Shown here: positions 8,813 through 17,531 of the stretch, in pieces | Numbering within the stretch: position 1 is the stretch's first letter | Layout of the letters: every line of letters starts with the position of its first letter | Assembly (NCBI GenBank): GCA_937993755.1 | Contig: CALKMA010000025.1 | Location: 1 to 57,704 of the forward strand | Length of the DNA stretch: 57,704 nucleotides | Reading direction: 5' to 3' | Source of the DNA: HGM13233 sp900762805 | Lineage (GTDB): Bacteria > Bacillota > Clostridia > Oscillospirales > Ruminococcaceae | The notes under the pieces: generated by a model | What the model was told of the DNA's origin: nothing | The model's database searches: none | The model's input: only the letters and a program-made list of their open reading frames with translations | Position numbers and translations under genes: made by a program

Positions 8813-9190
8813 ATGCGTTTTACCGAGATCATCAAGAGCAAGAGCAAGCCTGCCAAGGCAGCCGGAAACGAGGATATGCAGGTGCTGGAGCTGGTCAGGA
8901 CCGGCAAGCTCAACAAAAACGCGGCCCTGCAGCTGCTGCGCCGCGTTGACCTCAAAAAGGCCGGCATTGTGGCCGGCGGCGCGCTGACGGCGCTTTTTGC
9001 CGTCAATATCATCGGCCAATACCGTTTCTACCGCGGCATCGTAGCCAAGGAGCTGCGCAGGCAGCTGGCTCCGCTTGAGCGCAAGCTGGATGAGCTGCAG
9101 CAGGAAAATGAGAAGCTGCGCGCCGAGCTGACCCGGCAGAAGCCGGCCAAAGCAGCGCAGAAGGCGCCCCGGAAAGCGGCGCAGGAATAA
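8813..9190 (+). CDS. Small single-pass membrane protein with C-terminal coiled coil
   Basis: A 125-residue protein of unknown function. It has a charged N-terminal cytoplasmic part (residues 1-48), one hydrophobic segment around 50-67 (AGIVAGGALTALFAVNIIGQ), then a heptad-like helix rich in Leu, Glu and Lys (about 80-110, LERKLDELQQENEKLRAEL), and a Lys/Ala/Pro tail. AGGAGG lies 7 nt before the ATG and there is a good promoter and a downstream hairpin terminator, so it is a real monocistronic gene. The architecture resembles small envelope or scaffolding proteins. I do not recognise a family. Confidence 0.75.
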   Translation: MRFTEIIKSKSKPAKAAGNEDMQVLELVRTGKLNKNAALQLLRRVDLKKAGIVAGGALTALFAVNIIGQYRFYRGIVAKELRRQLAPLERKLDELQQENEKLRAELTRQKPAKAAQKAPRKAAQE

Positions 9191-9353
9191 AGCCTCTCTC
9201 TTAGCCGACCCGGCGCCCGCAGCATGGGCCGCGGGAGAGCGGCAAAAATCAAAACAGCCGGCAGCGGGGCAGGCACCTGCGCCCGCCGGATAACGGGGAG
9301 AGTCCGGGCACCGCCGGACGGCCCCCGCCAATGATACGCTTTTGAATATCGAA

Positions 9354-9402
9354 GCAGGCCGCTGGCCGTTTGCTGACTGCGAAACGGCAGCGGCCTGCTT
9401 TA
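9354..9402 (+). terminator. Hairpin terminator downstream of the small membrane protein
   Basis: Arms 9354-9371 (GCAGGCCGCTGGCCGTTT) and 9382-9398 pair with a single bulged base, and TTTAT follows. It lies 165 nt after the stop codon. The rest of 9191-9587 has no gene that I can support. Confidence 0.65.
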
Positions 9403-9587
9403 TGCCCGCCCGATCCATATCTGTTTGCGGAACAGACGTCAGCGCCCGCGCACAGTCCCCGAACAGCCGTAAGACCGTATAAAAAATAAAGCAGCAGACA
9501 GGGGCCTGTCAGAGTTCCCGCCCGCTGTCCTTCGGCTTCAAAGGGCCTTGCCCGCCCAAGTGCCTTCAGCTGTATGTTATGGCTGCC

Positions 9588-9800
9588 TCAGATGTTGATA
9601 TCGTCCAGACCCACCTGAAAAACCTCCATCCCCTTTTTACGCAGGCTCGCCACAGCGTCGGGATCGGTTTTTTCATCGGTGATCAGCGTTATTTTCCTGT
9701 CATAGGTGCAGGCGCCATAATGTGCCCGATGCAGCTCTGCATTCTCCAGCTTGGTATGGTCAGCCAGAAATACCATAGGCTTATACGAAAAGGCCATGCC
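9588..9800 (-). pseudogene. C-terminal remnant of a DeoR-family sugar regulator
   Basis: About 70 codons matching the end of the DeoR effector domain: PMVFLADHTKLEN corresponds to the family's LADSSKFG-type motif, then KITLITDEKTDPDAV and a short tail to a TGA stop. The whole helix-turn-helix half is missing. Going upstream, the gene ends where a ulaE fragment starts on the opposite strand; the bases around 9771-9800 read sensibly in both. No ribosome-binding site supports expression of the fragment alone. Confidence 0.7.
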
Positions 9801-10036
9801 CCGTTCCCTGGGCTGGTGCGAAATGCTCGAATGTGCCAGGGAATGCGGCTACGACTTTGTGGAGATCAGCATTGACGAGACCGATGCGCGGCTGGCCCGT
9901 CTGGATTGGACGAGGGAGCAGCGTCTGGAGCTGGTCGGCATCATGAAGGAGGTCGGTGTGCCCATCCGTACCATGTGCCTGTCCGCTCACCGCAAGTACC
10001 CCTTCGGCGCTTCCGATCCCGCTGTCCGCGCACGCA
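9775..10036 (+). pseudogene. ulaE: N-terminal remnant of L-ribulose-5-phosphate 3-epimerase (UlaE type)
   Basis: The 87 codons reading IGLYEKAMPRSLGW, then DFVEISIDETDARLARLDW, then MCLSAHRKYPFG and AVRARS are the first third of a UlaE/SgbU-type pentulose-phosphate epimerase (family length about 280-290). It catalyses interconversion of L-ribulose-5-P and L-xylulose-5-P in ascorbate or pentose use. The reading breaks off at about 10036, where a signal peptidase gene comes in from the other strand. A DeoR-type regulator next to ulaE makes biological sense, so both may derive from one lost sugar-acid locus. It cannot be functional as it stands. Confidence 0.75.
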
Positions 10037-10428
10037 GCATACGGGATGGTGAACACCGGCGTGCCGATCACGTTCCTGTAATGGACAAGCCGGCCGTCCT
10101 CGGCGTCGTTGGCGTCGCCCTTGGTGCGGAAGCGGATGACGGAGGGGTCCTCCTCATCGGGAACGATGCCCACAACGCGGTGCGTCGCCACGGTGTTTTC
10201 GTCCAGCATAAAGGTGATGGGCTGACCCTTTGTTATGCTGAAGGGGGCAACCTTTTTGACATAGATCAGCGAGCCTGTGTGATACGTCGGCTCAATGGAG
10301 CCGGACAGCGCGGTGAACGCCTGCAGGCCGACGAGCCTGACCCCCACCAGCAAAAGCGCCAGAATGACCACCAGCGCGACCAAAATGCTGCTGATGATAT
10401 TCCATGCTTTCTTGATCGAATGGTTCAT
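10032..10428 (-). pseudogene. Truncated signal peptidase I (SipW/ER type)
   Basis: Starts at ATG 10428 behind TAGGAAAG. One N-terminal membrane helix (residues 8-32) is followed by the SipW-type catalytic region: SGSIEPTYHTGSL (Ser44), ATHRVVGIVP (His83 in place of the bacterial lysine) and KGDAN (Asp105). Members of this class process secreted proteins such as biofilm-matrix and pilin-like proteins. The protein is intact up to about residue 132 (VFTIPYAACA), then runs into antisense ulaE sequence, so roughly the last 40-50 residues are lost. The frame continues as nonsense to about 9781. Confidence 0.75.
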
Positions 10429-10451
10429 CTGTTTCTTTCCTACCCTCTTTT

Positions 10452-10700
10452 TTCTGAAAGTCCGGCCCGCATAGGGCGCAGCCAGCGGGAGCGGTTCGGC
10501 CTTATATTGGCGGGAGGGCCGCATGGCGCATCCGCCGCCGGGCGGAGCCGACCTTTTTTACTCTGAAAGTCAGACCCGCATAGGGCGCGGCCAGCGGAAG
10601 CGGTTCGGCCTTTTTTGCTCTGAAAGCCCGGCCCGCACAGGGCGCAGCCAGCGGGAGCGGTTCGGCCTTATATTGGCGAGAGGGCCGCATGGCGCATCCG
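10452..10700. repeat. Interspersed GC-rich repeat, three copies
   Basis: Copies begin at 10452, 10562 and 10618 with TCTGAAAG followed by CGCA(T/C)AGGGCGC, GCCAGCGG and AGCGGTTCGGCCTT. Copies 1 and 3 extend to about 86 bp and are almost identical, including TATATTGGCG and GGCCGCATGGCGCATCCGC. On the minus strand they read as repeated KAEPLPLAAPYAG words, but there is no gene signal. They are probably one of the small intergenic repeat families of this lineage. Confidence 0.7.
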
Positions 10701-11290
10701 CGTGCCACTCCTAATCCGCCGCATCGCCCTCGCGGGCTTCGGGCGGTTTTCGCAACGGGCCTTTGCCGCCGTTGTCGGTGCGCATACACCGGCGTCTGAG
10801 CCTACCAAGCAGGGCGGCGCTTGTAGCAAGGCAAGCGGTTCTATGAGCACGGCGTGTATACCGGCATCAAAGCAAGGCACGCCCCACCCGTGCGAAAGCA
10901 CCGGCGAAGCGCGCTTTGATCAACCGTTGTTTTCACCGGGCGGCCAGCCCGAACAGACAGACTTATCCTTGTCTGTCTGTTTGTGGGGGTTGAGTATCAC
11001 CTTGTCAAGCCCCTTTCCGCAGATTTCGGCAATATTTTTGGAAAGCGGCGGAGCCTGACCGGAAGAACCGTTCGGAAGCCATCGCACCGCTTTTCGCTTC
11101 GGTGTGGTGGTTTCAATACAGTTATCTCTGTATTATTGTAAAAAATTATACAGTGCCCGATCATAGATTATAAGCACATCTGGCCAATTTTTAATTTAAT
11201 ATTTTCACATAAAGATGACAAAAGTAAACTTATAGACTTATTTTGAAAAATGACTACATGGCCGCGCCACCGATGAGGCGAAAAGCCGCA
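10701..11290. other. Gene-free stretch with one strong hairpin
   Basis: I see no gene in this 590-bp interval. It contains a perfect 11-bp stem, AACAGACAGAC at 10952-10962 with its complement at 10971-10981 (8-nt loop), without a long T run. The right part (11100-11250) is very AT-rich and unlike the flanks. Confidence 0.5.
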
Positions 11291-11322
11291 GAAAAACAGG
11301 GCCGCGGTTGCCCGCGGCCCTG
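11291..11322 (-). terminator. Second terminator-like hairpin past tRNA-Leu
   Basis: CAGGGCCGCGG pairs with its complement (11297-11307 and 11312-11322, 4-nt loop), followed by TTTTTC on the minus strand. It is a good rho-independent terminator, but the only gene upstream of it in that direction is tRNA-Leu, which already has one. Confidence 0.65.
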
Positions 11323-11426
11323 CTGCTGTATTCTATTTTGTCTGCCGTTTCCGGCCGGCGCGTCAGGTGCCGCGAATACAAGAAAAGGGCAGCCGTCAAC
11401 GGCACCCCCATTAAGCTCGCTGTATG

Positions 11427-11475
11427 AAAAAGCGAGTGTTCTTAACAGCCTTTCAAATGCTGTAAGAACACTCGC
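11427..11475 (-). terminator. Terminator of tRNA-Leu(CAG)
   Basis: GCGAGTGTTCTTA-CAGC pairs with 11432-11449 (one bulge), followed by TTTTT on the minus strand. It starts 2 nt beyond the CCA end. Confidence 0.85.
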
Positions 11476-11476
11476 A

Positions 11477-11563
11477 TGGTGCGGATGAAGGGACTTGAAC
11501 CCCCACGATATTGCTACCATTAGAACCTGAATCTAACGCGTCTGCCAATTCCGCCACATCCGC
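11477..11563 (-). tRNA. tRNA-Leu, anticodon CAG
   Basis: An 87-nt type II tRNA with encoded CCA (11479-11477). The acceptor GCGGATG pairs with CATCCGC. The anticodon stem TTAGA/TCTAA encloses the loop TTCAGGT, giving anticodon CAG for CUG codons. A variable arm and the T-loop GGTTCAAGTCC are present. Confidence 0.95.
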
Positions 11564-11576
11564 AGGTGACTTGAAT

Positions 11577-11605
11577 ATAATAGCACACACCCTTTCTTTT
11601 GTCAA
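11577..11605 (-). promoter_or_regulatory. Promoter of tRNA-Leu(CAG)
   Basis: TTGACA (11605-11600), 17-nt spacer, TATTAT (11582-11577) on the minus strand, with the tRNA 5' end 13 nt beyond the -10 box. Confidence 0.85.
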
Positions 11606-11995
11606 TGCTGAATTTCAAAATAACACGGATTTTTTCTGACGCAAAGCATCGCGGCGGCCGTGTCTACCGCTTTCAGGGGGCTTTTCCAGAGGAAGCTGCG
11701 GCTGCTTGCCGTAGCGGCATAAAGAAGCGCCCGGCCGGTCCCGCGGCCGCCGGACGCACCGCCGGCTCCCGCTCACGGCGGTATATGGCGGCCGCAAAGC
11801 AGACAGCAGGCCGGACACCACCGAGGTCAAGGACAGCGCCGGCAATACCAAAGCCGGCACCGGCAAGGCAAAAACCATGCTGGCAAGAAAGCCTACGCCT
11901 AGGTCCCGGCAGCCTGCCGCCTGGTATGCTGACCGATGTCCGCCCAGCTGTACCGCAGTCGCCCGTCTCTCCTGCAGCCGCCGCATTTTCGGCAT
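11606..11995. other. Low-complexity GC-rich stretch, possible decayed gene
   Basis: Overlapping open frames on both strands but none convincing. The minus frame from 11995 contains a hydrophobic stretch (VGFLASMVFALPVPALVLPA) that might be the scrap of a membrane protein. A 24-bp word starting CGGCATAAAGAAGCG occurs at 11715-11738 and again at 11992-12015. The second copy is part of the secDF terminator, so the interval may be a duplication or insertion that split a terminator region. Confidence 0.35.
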
Positions 11996-12030
11996 AAAGA
12001 AGCGCCCGGCCGGAGGCTCCGGTCGGGCGC
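11996..12030 (-). terminator. Terminator of the secDF-like gene
   Basis: GCGCCCGACCGGA (12030-12018) pairs with 12014-12002 (3-nt loop), followed by TTCTTTATG on the minus strand. It is 70 nt past the stop codon. Confidence 0.8.
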
Positions 12031-12098
12031 ATTGGCTCCGTGTTTTATCCTGCCGGAGGACTTCCCTTTATCGGAAAGCCTGTCCCGCCGGCGGGCGC

Positions 12099-14276
12099 TT
12101 ATTTGTTGAGCGCGGCAGCCGCCACATAGCTGTAGGCTGTCGAAAGCACCAGCACTGCCAGCATGGCGATAGCGGTGGCCATAATGGCTACGTTCTGCGT
12201 GGCGGCAGCCGTCACGATGACGGCGGCGCCGAACAGGGCGGCGCAGAGAACGGCGGCGATAGCCGACGGCAACACATAGCTGCGATCCTCATCAAACGAG
12301 GCGGCAGCCGAGGCGCCGGCCGCGATCAGCGCAGCACAGCAGACGGAGGCGGCATAGACGTGGCCGATGGCGAGGCCGCAGAAGGCCAGCGCGGCAGCGG
12401 TGACACCGGCGGCCGCCACAGTGGACAGCGCAGCCCAAAGACCGGCGATGCGCTTTTTAGCGCTCAGTGTGACCAGCAGACCGGCGGCGATGGCGGCGGC
12501 AAGGCCGGCCACAACGGCGGCGCGGATCTGCGACCCGCTGTAGCTGCCGGGCAGCTTGACCGTAAAGCATTCCGTGAATTTCTCGGCATATTTTTCGTCA
12601 AGCATGGCCTTGATCTGTGCGCCCGTCGTCTGACTCTCCGCCGGAATGCTGACAATGACGCAGTAGCTGGTGGCCGACGAAGCATAGCCGTAGCCAACCG
12701 ACAGTGTGCTGTCAAGCGCTTTAAGCTCGGCCGTCAGCGTTTCGGCTTTGATGGAATCATCGGTGTAGCGAGCGGCGTAAAGCGTGCCGTCGGAGCATTC
12801 AAAGGACTGCGCCCGGCTTGGCACCACAAAGGCCAGCACCAGGCAGATGACCAGAATGACAGCCTGCGCAATCAGCAGGCTTTTGGCGATGGGGGCCATC
12901 TCGACCTTCCGGGAGACGACCGAGGAGAAGGCCGAGCCGCTGCGCCAGCTCACGCCGGAGATCGACTTGAGCATCAGACGGAACAGAAGCTGGCAGACAA
13001 AGCCGCCGACGGCCGCGTACATGGCGATGCGGCAAAAATCGTTGACTGTGCCGATATAGGCGTACAGCGAGCTGCCGTAGAACAGCGTGCTGCCCGAAAG
13101 CAGATAACCGACAAGAGCAAAGACAAACACGACGGGATAAACCAGCAGCAGCCTGGCCGCGCGGCCGTTGGTGGCATTGAGAACAGCCTTGGCGGGCGAC
13201 AGCTTCTGCTGCACACCGGCAGCCGTCTTGGTGCAGACAACGGCGCAAATCAGCACCGTGAGAGCAAAAACGGCAAGATGCGCCATCATGGCGGCTGTCG
13301 TAAAGATATGGCCGGCCACATCGGTGAACAGGGCCGTCTGGATGGCGATGGTGACGCCGGCCTCCAGCACCAGTGCCGCCGCGGCGGCGACGCCCGAAAG
13401 CTTGAACAGAAGCATGAACAGCACCGCAACGGCAGCAACGGCAATGATCAGCGCCGTCAGCAGACCCTGCTGCATGGCCGCAGCGTTGTCAAGGGTGGCA
13501 AGAACGGTATCGGCCGCCGTAAAGCTGCCCTCCAGCGGACCGGAGCCAAGCAGCACAGCGCGCTCATACGAATTGGAGTAGCCGCTCTGGCTGCTGTCAT
13601 TGATGGTGAGGGTAGACTGGTCGAGCACCTCCTTGACACTGGTGGTGCCGATCTTTTCGCCGTCAAGCCAGTAGGAAATCGAGCTGGCGGTACCGTTTTC
13701 CAGCATTTCCCCCGTCGCGGCCTTGAGGGCCTGACGGCCGGCCTTGGTCAGCGATATCCTGACGCCGTAGATGGTATAGATGGGCGAGCTTTCATAGGTC
13801 AGCTTGCCGCCGCGGATCATGGTGCTGTCGGCAATGACCGTTTCGCTCACGCCGGTCGGCTTACCGTCGCTGTCGGTCTCGTTGCCGACACGGATCTCCA
13901 GCTTGCCGGGCTGAACCAGCAGCTTGGCGAGACTGGTCAGCACCGAAGCGCGCGACGTTTCAAACGGGCTGGTGATGATAAGACCCGAACCATCGGCGGC
14001 AGCACGGACGTCAAAATCCGAATAGCCGAGCGCCGCCAGCCGGTGCGTCACGACATTTTTGGCATTTTCCAGCGCAGCGGCGCTGGTGTCGGCCGCCTTG
14101 AGAACGATGATGCCGCTGTCGTTGAGGTCGCGGTCATAGACCAGCTCTCTGGCGCCGCGCACGACGGTCGTCGTAACCTCGCCGTAGGTGGTGTAGATGC
14201 CGAAGAACGACACGCACACAAACGCAGCGATAAGAACAAGTGAGATGAAAAATATTGATTTATGTACCTTTTTCAT
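12099..14276 (-). CDS. SecD/SecF fusion-like membrane protein, divergent
   Basis: A 725-residue protein with the layout of the SecDF translocase accessory protein: an N-terminal helix (about 8-28), a large extracytoplasmic domain with the P1-like fold (NVVTHRLAALGYSDFDVR, then ISLTKAGRQALKAAT), a helical block from about residue 285, and a second helix/domain/helix set in the SecF-like half. SecDF uses the proton gradient to help pull proteins through SecYEG. The second-half soluble domain is short, and the normally conserved SecD motif around GMAVDANVLIFE is absent from the helix where it belongs (AHLAVFALTVLICAVV). GGAGG lies 5-7 nt before the ATG. The fold is likely; full SecDF function is less certain. 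Confidence 0.75.
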   Translation of the reverse strand: MKKVHKSIFFISLVLIAAFVCVSFFGIYTTYGEVTTTVVRGARELVYDRDLNDSGIIVLKAADTSAAALENAKNVVTHRLAALGYSDFDVRAAADGSGLIITSPFETSRASVLTSLAKLLVQPGKLEIRVGNETDSDGKPTGVSETVIADSTMIRGGKLTYESSPIYTIYGVRISLTKAGRQALKAATGEMLENGTASSISYWLDGEKIGTTSVKEVLDQSTLTINDSSQSGYSNSYERAVLLGSGPLEGSFTAADTVLATLDNAAAMQQGLLTALIIAVAAVAVLFMLLFKLSGVAAAAALVLEAGVTIAIQTALFTDVAGHIFTTAAMMAHLAVFALTVLICAVVCTKTAAGVQQKLSPAKAVLNATNGRAARLLLVYPVVFVFALVGYLLSGSTLFYGSSLYAYIGTVNDFCRIAMYAAVGGFVCQLLFRLMLKSISGVSWRSGSAFSSVVSRKVEMAPIAKSLLIAQAVILVICLVLAFVVPSRAQSFECSDGTLYAARYTDDSIKAETLTAELKALDSTLSVGYGYASSATSYCVIVSIPAESQTTGAQIKAMLDEKYAEKFTECFTVKLPGSYSGSQIRAAVVAGLAAAIAAGLLVTLSAKKRIAGLWAALSTVAAAGVTAAALAFCGLAIGHVYAASVCCAALIAAGASAAASFDEDRSYVLPSAIAAVLCAALFGAAVIVTAAATQNVAIMATAIAMLAVLVLSTAYSYVAAAALNK

Positions 14277-14316
14277 GAGGTACCTCCATATTCCATTTCT
14301 TGACGTGTTAACCTAT

Positions 14317-14345
14317 ATTATATTGCTTTGACAGGAATAAGTCAA
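14317..14345 (-). promoter_or_regulatory. Promoter of the secDF-like gene
   Basis: TTGACT (14345-14340), 17-nt spacer, TATAAT (14322-14317) on the minus strand, about 40 nt before the ATG. Confidence 0.85.
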
Positions 14346-14487
14346 CTGAATTTGCCCGCGGCGCGGTCACGGCTTCCCTTTCGGAGCCAAAAACAGCCCC
14401 GAACAGCGCAGCAGCAGCCGCCTTGACGGCGGATGCGGACGGCATACGGCAGCCGGCGGACCGCTCCTGCCGCCGGCATCAAGCTCT

Positions 14488-15777
14488 TTATTTTCCCGGC
14501 ATAACGCCCGCCAGCAGCTTTTCGATGGCTGCCAGCCGTGCCGAGATGCAGACCACCTCGGCCGCCGTCAGCAGCTCCCCGACTGACGGGTAACTCGGCG
14601 CAATGCGGATATTGCTGTCGGCCGGGTCTTTCCCGTATGGGAAGGGCGCGCCCGCCGCCGTCAGTTTGACGCCGGCCTCACCGCACAGCTGCACCGTCCG
14701 CCCGGCTGTGCCCTCCATCACGTAAAGCGAGATGAAGTAGCCGCCGAGCGGGCGCGTCCAGCGTGCAATGCCGCTGTCAGCCAGCTGCTGCTCAAAGGTA
14801 TCGAGCACCGCCTGAAACTTGGGCTTCAGCAGCGCCGCGTGCTTTTTCATATGCGCGCGCACACCGTCGATATTTCGGAAAAACCGCGCGTGCATCAGCT
14901 GGTTGACCTTGTTGAAGCTGATGGTTTGGGCCGCCAAACGCCTTTTGAATTCGGCGATCGAGCCGGCGCTGCCGGCCACGCAGGAGACCGATCCGCCCGC
15001 GAAGGTGATCTTGCTGAAGGAGGCAAAGACAAGCGGCCGATCGGGGCAGCCGGCGCGTTCACAGGCGGCCAGGATATTCATGGGCTGCGGCGCGCCCTCC
15101 GTCAGCTCATGGACACAGTAGGCATTGTCCCAGAGGATGGTGAAATCGGGAGCCCTGGCCTTGAGCGCCGCCAGCCGCTCGACTGTTCCGTCACTGTAAA
15201 CGATGCCGGTCGGGTTGGAAAAGCGCGGCACGCACCAGATAGCGCGCACGGCGCTGTCATTTCGCGCCAGCCGCTCGACGGTCTCCATATCCGGCCCTGT
15301 TTCGAGCATGGGCACCGGTATCATCTCGATGCCGAGCGCCTCGCAGATGGCGAAGTGACGGTCGTAGCCGGGCGCCGGACAAAGAAACTTGACGGCCGGC
15401 AGCTGACCCCACGGCTGCGGAGAGCCGGCCAGCCCAAAGAGCATGGCACGGGCAACGGTGTCATACATGGCGTTCAGCGAGGCGCTGCCGCAGACGACGA
15501 CGTTTTCCGGGTCAGCCCCCACCATTTCGCCGAAGATGCGGCGCATTTCAGGGATGCCGGCCAGCTCGCCGTAATTGCGCGTGTCAAGCCCGGCCTCGTC
15601 GGTAAAATCCCCGCCGATGGCGGTCAGCAGCCCGTCGGAAAGGGCGGACTGCTCCGGCGACGGCTTGCCGCGCGACATATCGAGCCGCAGCCCGCGCCCG
15701 CGCAGCGCCTCGTACCGCTCGGTGAGCTGCTGCTTTTCAGCCAGCAGCGACGGAAGATCGAGGGATGCATATCTCAT
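14488..15777 (-). CDS. Aspartate aminotransferase-like PLP enzyme (type Ic)
   Basis: A 429-residue fold-type I aminotransferase of the subgroup related to the unusual aspartate aminotransferases first known from actinobacteria. PLP-binding features are visible: GSASLNAMYD near residue 97, N188 in SNPTG, D217/Y220 in LWDNAY, the Schiff-base lysine K256 in FASFSKITFAGG and the substrate-carboxylate arginine in NIRIAPSYP. It would transfer the amino group from aspartate to 2-oxoglutarate. The gene follows asnS after 33 nt with GAAAGGAG before the ATG, so the two form an aspartate/asparagine operon. No clear terminator follows; a GC stem lies at about 14451-14476. Confidence 0.88.
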   Translation of the reverse strand: MRYASLDLPSLLAEKQQLTERYEALRGRGLRLDMSRGKPSPEQSALSDGLLTAIGGDFTDEAGLDTRNYGELAGIPEMRRIFGEMVGADPENVVVCGSASLNAMYDTVARAMLFGLAGSPQPWGQLPAVKFLCPAPGYDRHFAICEALGIEMIPVPMLETGPDMETVERLARNDSAVRAIWCVPRFSNPTGIVYSDGTVERLAALKARAPDFTILWDNAYCVHELTEGAPQPMNILAACERAGCPDRPLVFASFSKITFAGGSVSCVAGSAGSIAEFKRRLAAQTISFNKVNQLMHARFFRNIDGVRAHMKKHAALLKPKFQAVLDTFEQQLADSGIARWTRPLGGYFISLYVMEGTAGRTVQLCGEAGVKLTAAGAPFPYGKDPADSNIRIAPSYPSVGELLTAAEVVCISARLAAIEKLLAGVMPGK

Positions 15778-15810
15778 GCTCCTGTCTCCTTTCTTTCTGG
15801 ACGATGTGGA

Positions 15811-17193
15811 TCAGAAGCCGCCGGCCGTGCGCGGATAGGGCAGCACGTCGCGGATGTTGGACATACCGGTCACATACATGATGAGGCGCTCAAAGCCGAG
15901 CCCGTAGCCGGCGTGCGGAACGCCGCCAAACCGGCGCAGGTCGATATACCAGTCGTAATCGGCGCGGTCAAGGCCCAGCTCGTCGATGCGCCGCAGCAGC
16001 AGCTCGGTGCGCTCCTCGCGCTGGCTGCCGCCGATCATCTCGCCAACGCCCGGCACCAGCATATCGGCCGCCGCCACCGTCTTTCCGTCGTCATTCAGGC
16101 GCATATAGAATGACTTGATCTCTTTTGGGTAGTCGGTGACGAAAACCGGCTTCTTGAAGATTTTTTCGGTGAGGGCGCGCTCATGCTCGGTCTGGAGATC
16201 GGCGCCCCACGAGACCTTGTACTCAAAGCTGTCGTTCATCGGTTCGAGCAGGCGGACAGCCTCGGTATAGGTTATGCGGCCGAACTCGGAACCGACAAGG
16301 TGATTGAGACGGTCGATGAGTGTTTTGTCGAAGTAGTCATTGAAGAACGCCAGCTCTTTGGGGCAGGCCCTGAGCAGGTGCGCCACGACGTATTTGATCA
16401 TGGCCTCGGCGGTATCCATATAGCCCGCAAGGTCGGTGAAGGCCATCTCCGGCTCGATCATCCAGAATTCGGCGGCATGGCGCGGCGTGTAGGAATTCTC
16501 GGCGCGGAAGGTGGGGCCGAAGGTGTAGATCTTGCCGAAGGCCATGGCAAAGCTCTCGCCCTCAAGCTGGCCCGAAACCGTCAGGTGGGTGGGACGGCGG
16601 AAGAAATCCTTGGTATAATCGACCGAGCCGTCCTCATTGCGGGGCGGGTCGGCCATGTCGAGCGTGGTAACGCGGAACATCTCGCCGGCACCCTCGCAGT
16701 CGCTGCCCGTAATGAGCGGCGTATGGACATAAACAAAGCCGTTTTCATGGAAAAAGCTGTGCAGGGCAAAGGCAGCCTCGCTGCGCACGCGGAACACCGC
16801 GTTGTAGGTGTTGGCGCGGGGGCGCAGATGCGGGATGGTGCGCAGAAATTCCAGCGTATGCCGCTTTTTCTGGAGCGGATAGTCGGCGTCGCAGCTGCCG
16901 ATGACGCGGCCGGCCGCGGCTGCCAGCTCGAACGGCTGTTTGGCGCCCGGCGTCGGAACGATATCTCCCTCGAAGCTCACGGCGGTGCCGACCGGCAGGT
17001 TGGCCAGCTCCTTGAAATTGTCAAGTCCGGCGTTGACCACGACCTGCAGATTATTGAAGCAGCTGCCGTCATTCAGCTCAATAAAGCCGACGTTTTTGGA
17101 CTCGCGGGAGGTCCTGACCCAGCCCGACACAGCCGCCGCCGTCTTTTCGGCGGGCGGCGCCGAAAACAGCGCCGCAATTTCCGTTCGTTTCAT
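15811..17193 (-). CDS. asnS: Asparaginyl-tRNA synthetase
   Basis: A 460-residue class IIb synthetase charging tRNA-Asn. The N-terminal OB-fold anticodon domain (VSGWVRTSRESKNVGFIELN) is followed by the class II core: FRTIPHLRPR (motif 1 area), FRAENSYTPRHAAEFWMIE (motif 2) and GYGLGFERLIMYVTG (motif 3), ending DVLPYPRTAGGF as is typical. I chose ATG 17193, with AGGAAGGG 8 nt upstream, over a TTG two codons earlier that would be too close to the ribosome-binding site. It heads a two-gene operon with the aminotransferase. The leader is about 50 nt, too short for a T-box. Confidence 0.97.
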   Translation of the reverse strand: MKRTEIAALFSAPPAEKTAAAVSGWVRTSRESKNVGFIELNDGSCFNNLQVVVNAGLDNFKELANLPVGTAVSFEGDIVPTPGAKQPFELAAAAGRVIGSCDADYPLQKKRHTLEFLRTIPHLRPRANTYNAVFRVRSEAAFALHSFFHENGFVYVHTPLITGSDCEGAGEMFRVTTLDMADPPRNEDGSVDYTKDFFRRPTHLTVSGQLEGESFAMAFGKIYTFGPTFRAENSYTPRHAAEFWMIEPEMAFTDLAGYMDTAEAMIKYVVAHLLRACPKELAFFNDYFDKTLIDRLNHLVGSEFGRITYTEAVRLLEPMNDSFEYKVSWGADLQTEHERALTEKIFKKPVFVTDYPKEIKSFYMRLNDDGKTVAAADMLVPGVGEMIGGSQREERTELLLRRIDELGLDRADYDWYIDLRRFGGVPHAGYGLGFERLIMYVTGMSNIRDVLPYPRTAGGF

Positions 17194-17250
17194 AAGCAAT
17201 GCCCTTCCTGTCTGTTCTCTTTTGAGAGGATAATAATTATATTTTTTATA

Positions 17251-17279
17251 ATTATAGCGGGAAATCAGAAAAAGTTCAA
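17251..17279 (-). promoter_or_regulatory. Promoter of asnS
   Basis: TTGAAC (17279-17274), 17-nt spacer, TATAAT (17256-17251) on the minus strand. The rest of the interval up to 17531 shows no gene. Confidence 0.75.
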
Positions 17280-17531
17280 GATACCTGTGCCGCCGCCTGA
17301 CCGTATCGCCGGAATTTTATGCCAAACGGGCGGGGATGGTGCGCGGCGGCGCAAAAAAGAGCCACATGACGAGCGGCTCAAGGATAAAATGCTTTACGGA
17401 GCAAGCGGCGGCAGACCCCGGACGCCCTCTCCCCCGCGGCCTTCCGATGCCCTGAGCCGCGGCAGACACCGGCTGCCACCGTCCTTTTCTTACGCTTCCG
17501 CATGGCGGGTGTCCGGGCGGAAGCCCCCTGT

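Noticed and set aside
11877..14243. Long plus-strand open frame opposite the secDF-like gene
   Set aside because: Composition is Gly/Arg/His/Gln-rich shadow sequence, while the minus frame has clear SecDF layout, ribosome-binding site, promoter and terminator.
17194..17260. T-box riboswitch before asnS
   Set aside because: The leader between the promoter and the start is about 50 nt, too short, and lacks the T-box sequence.
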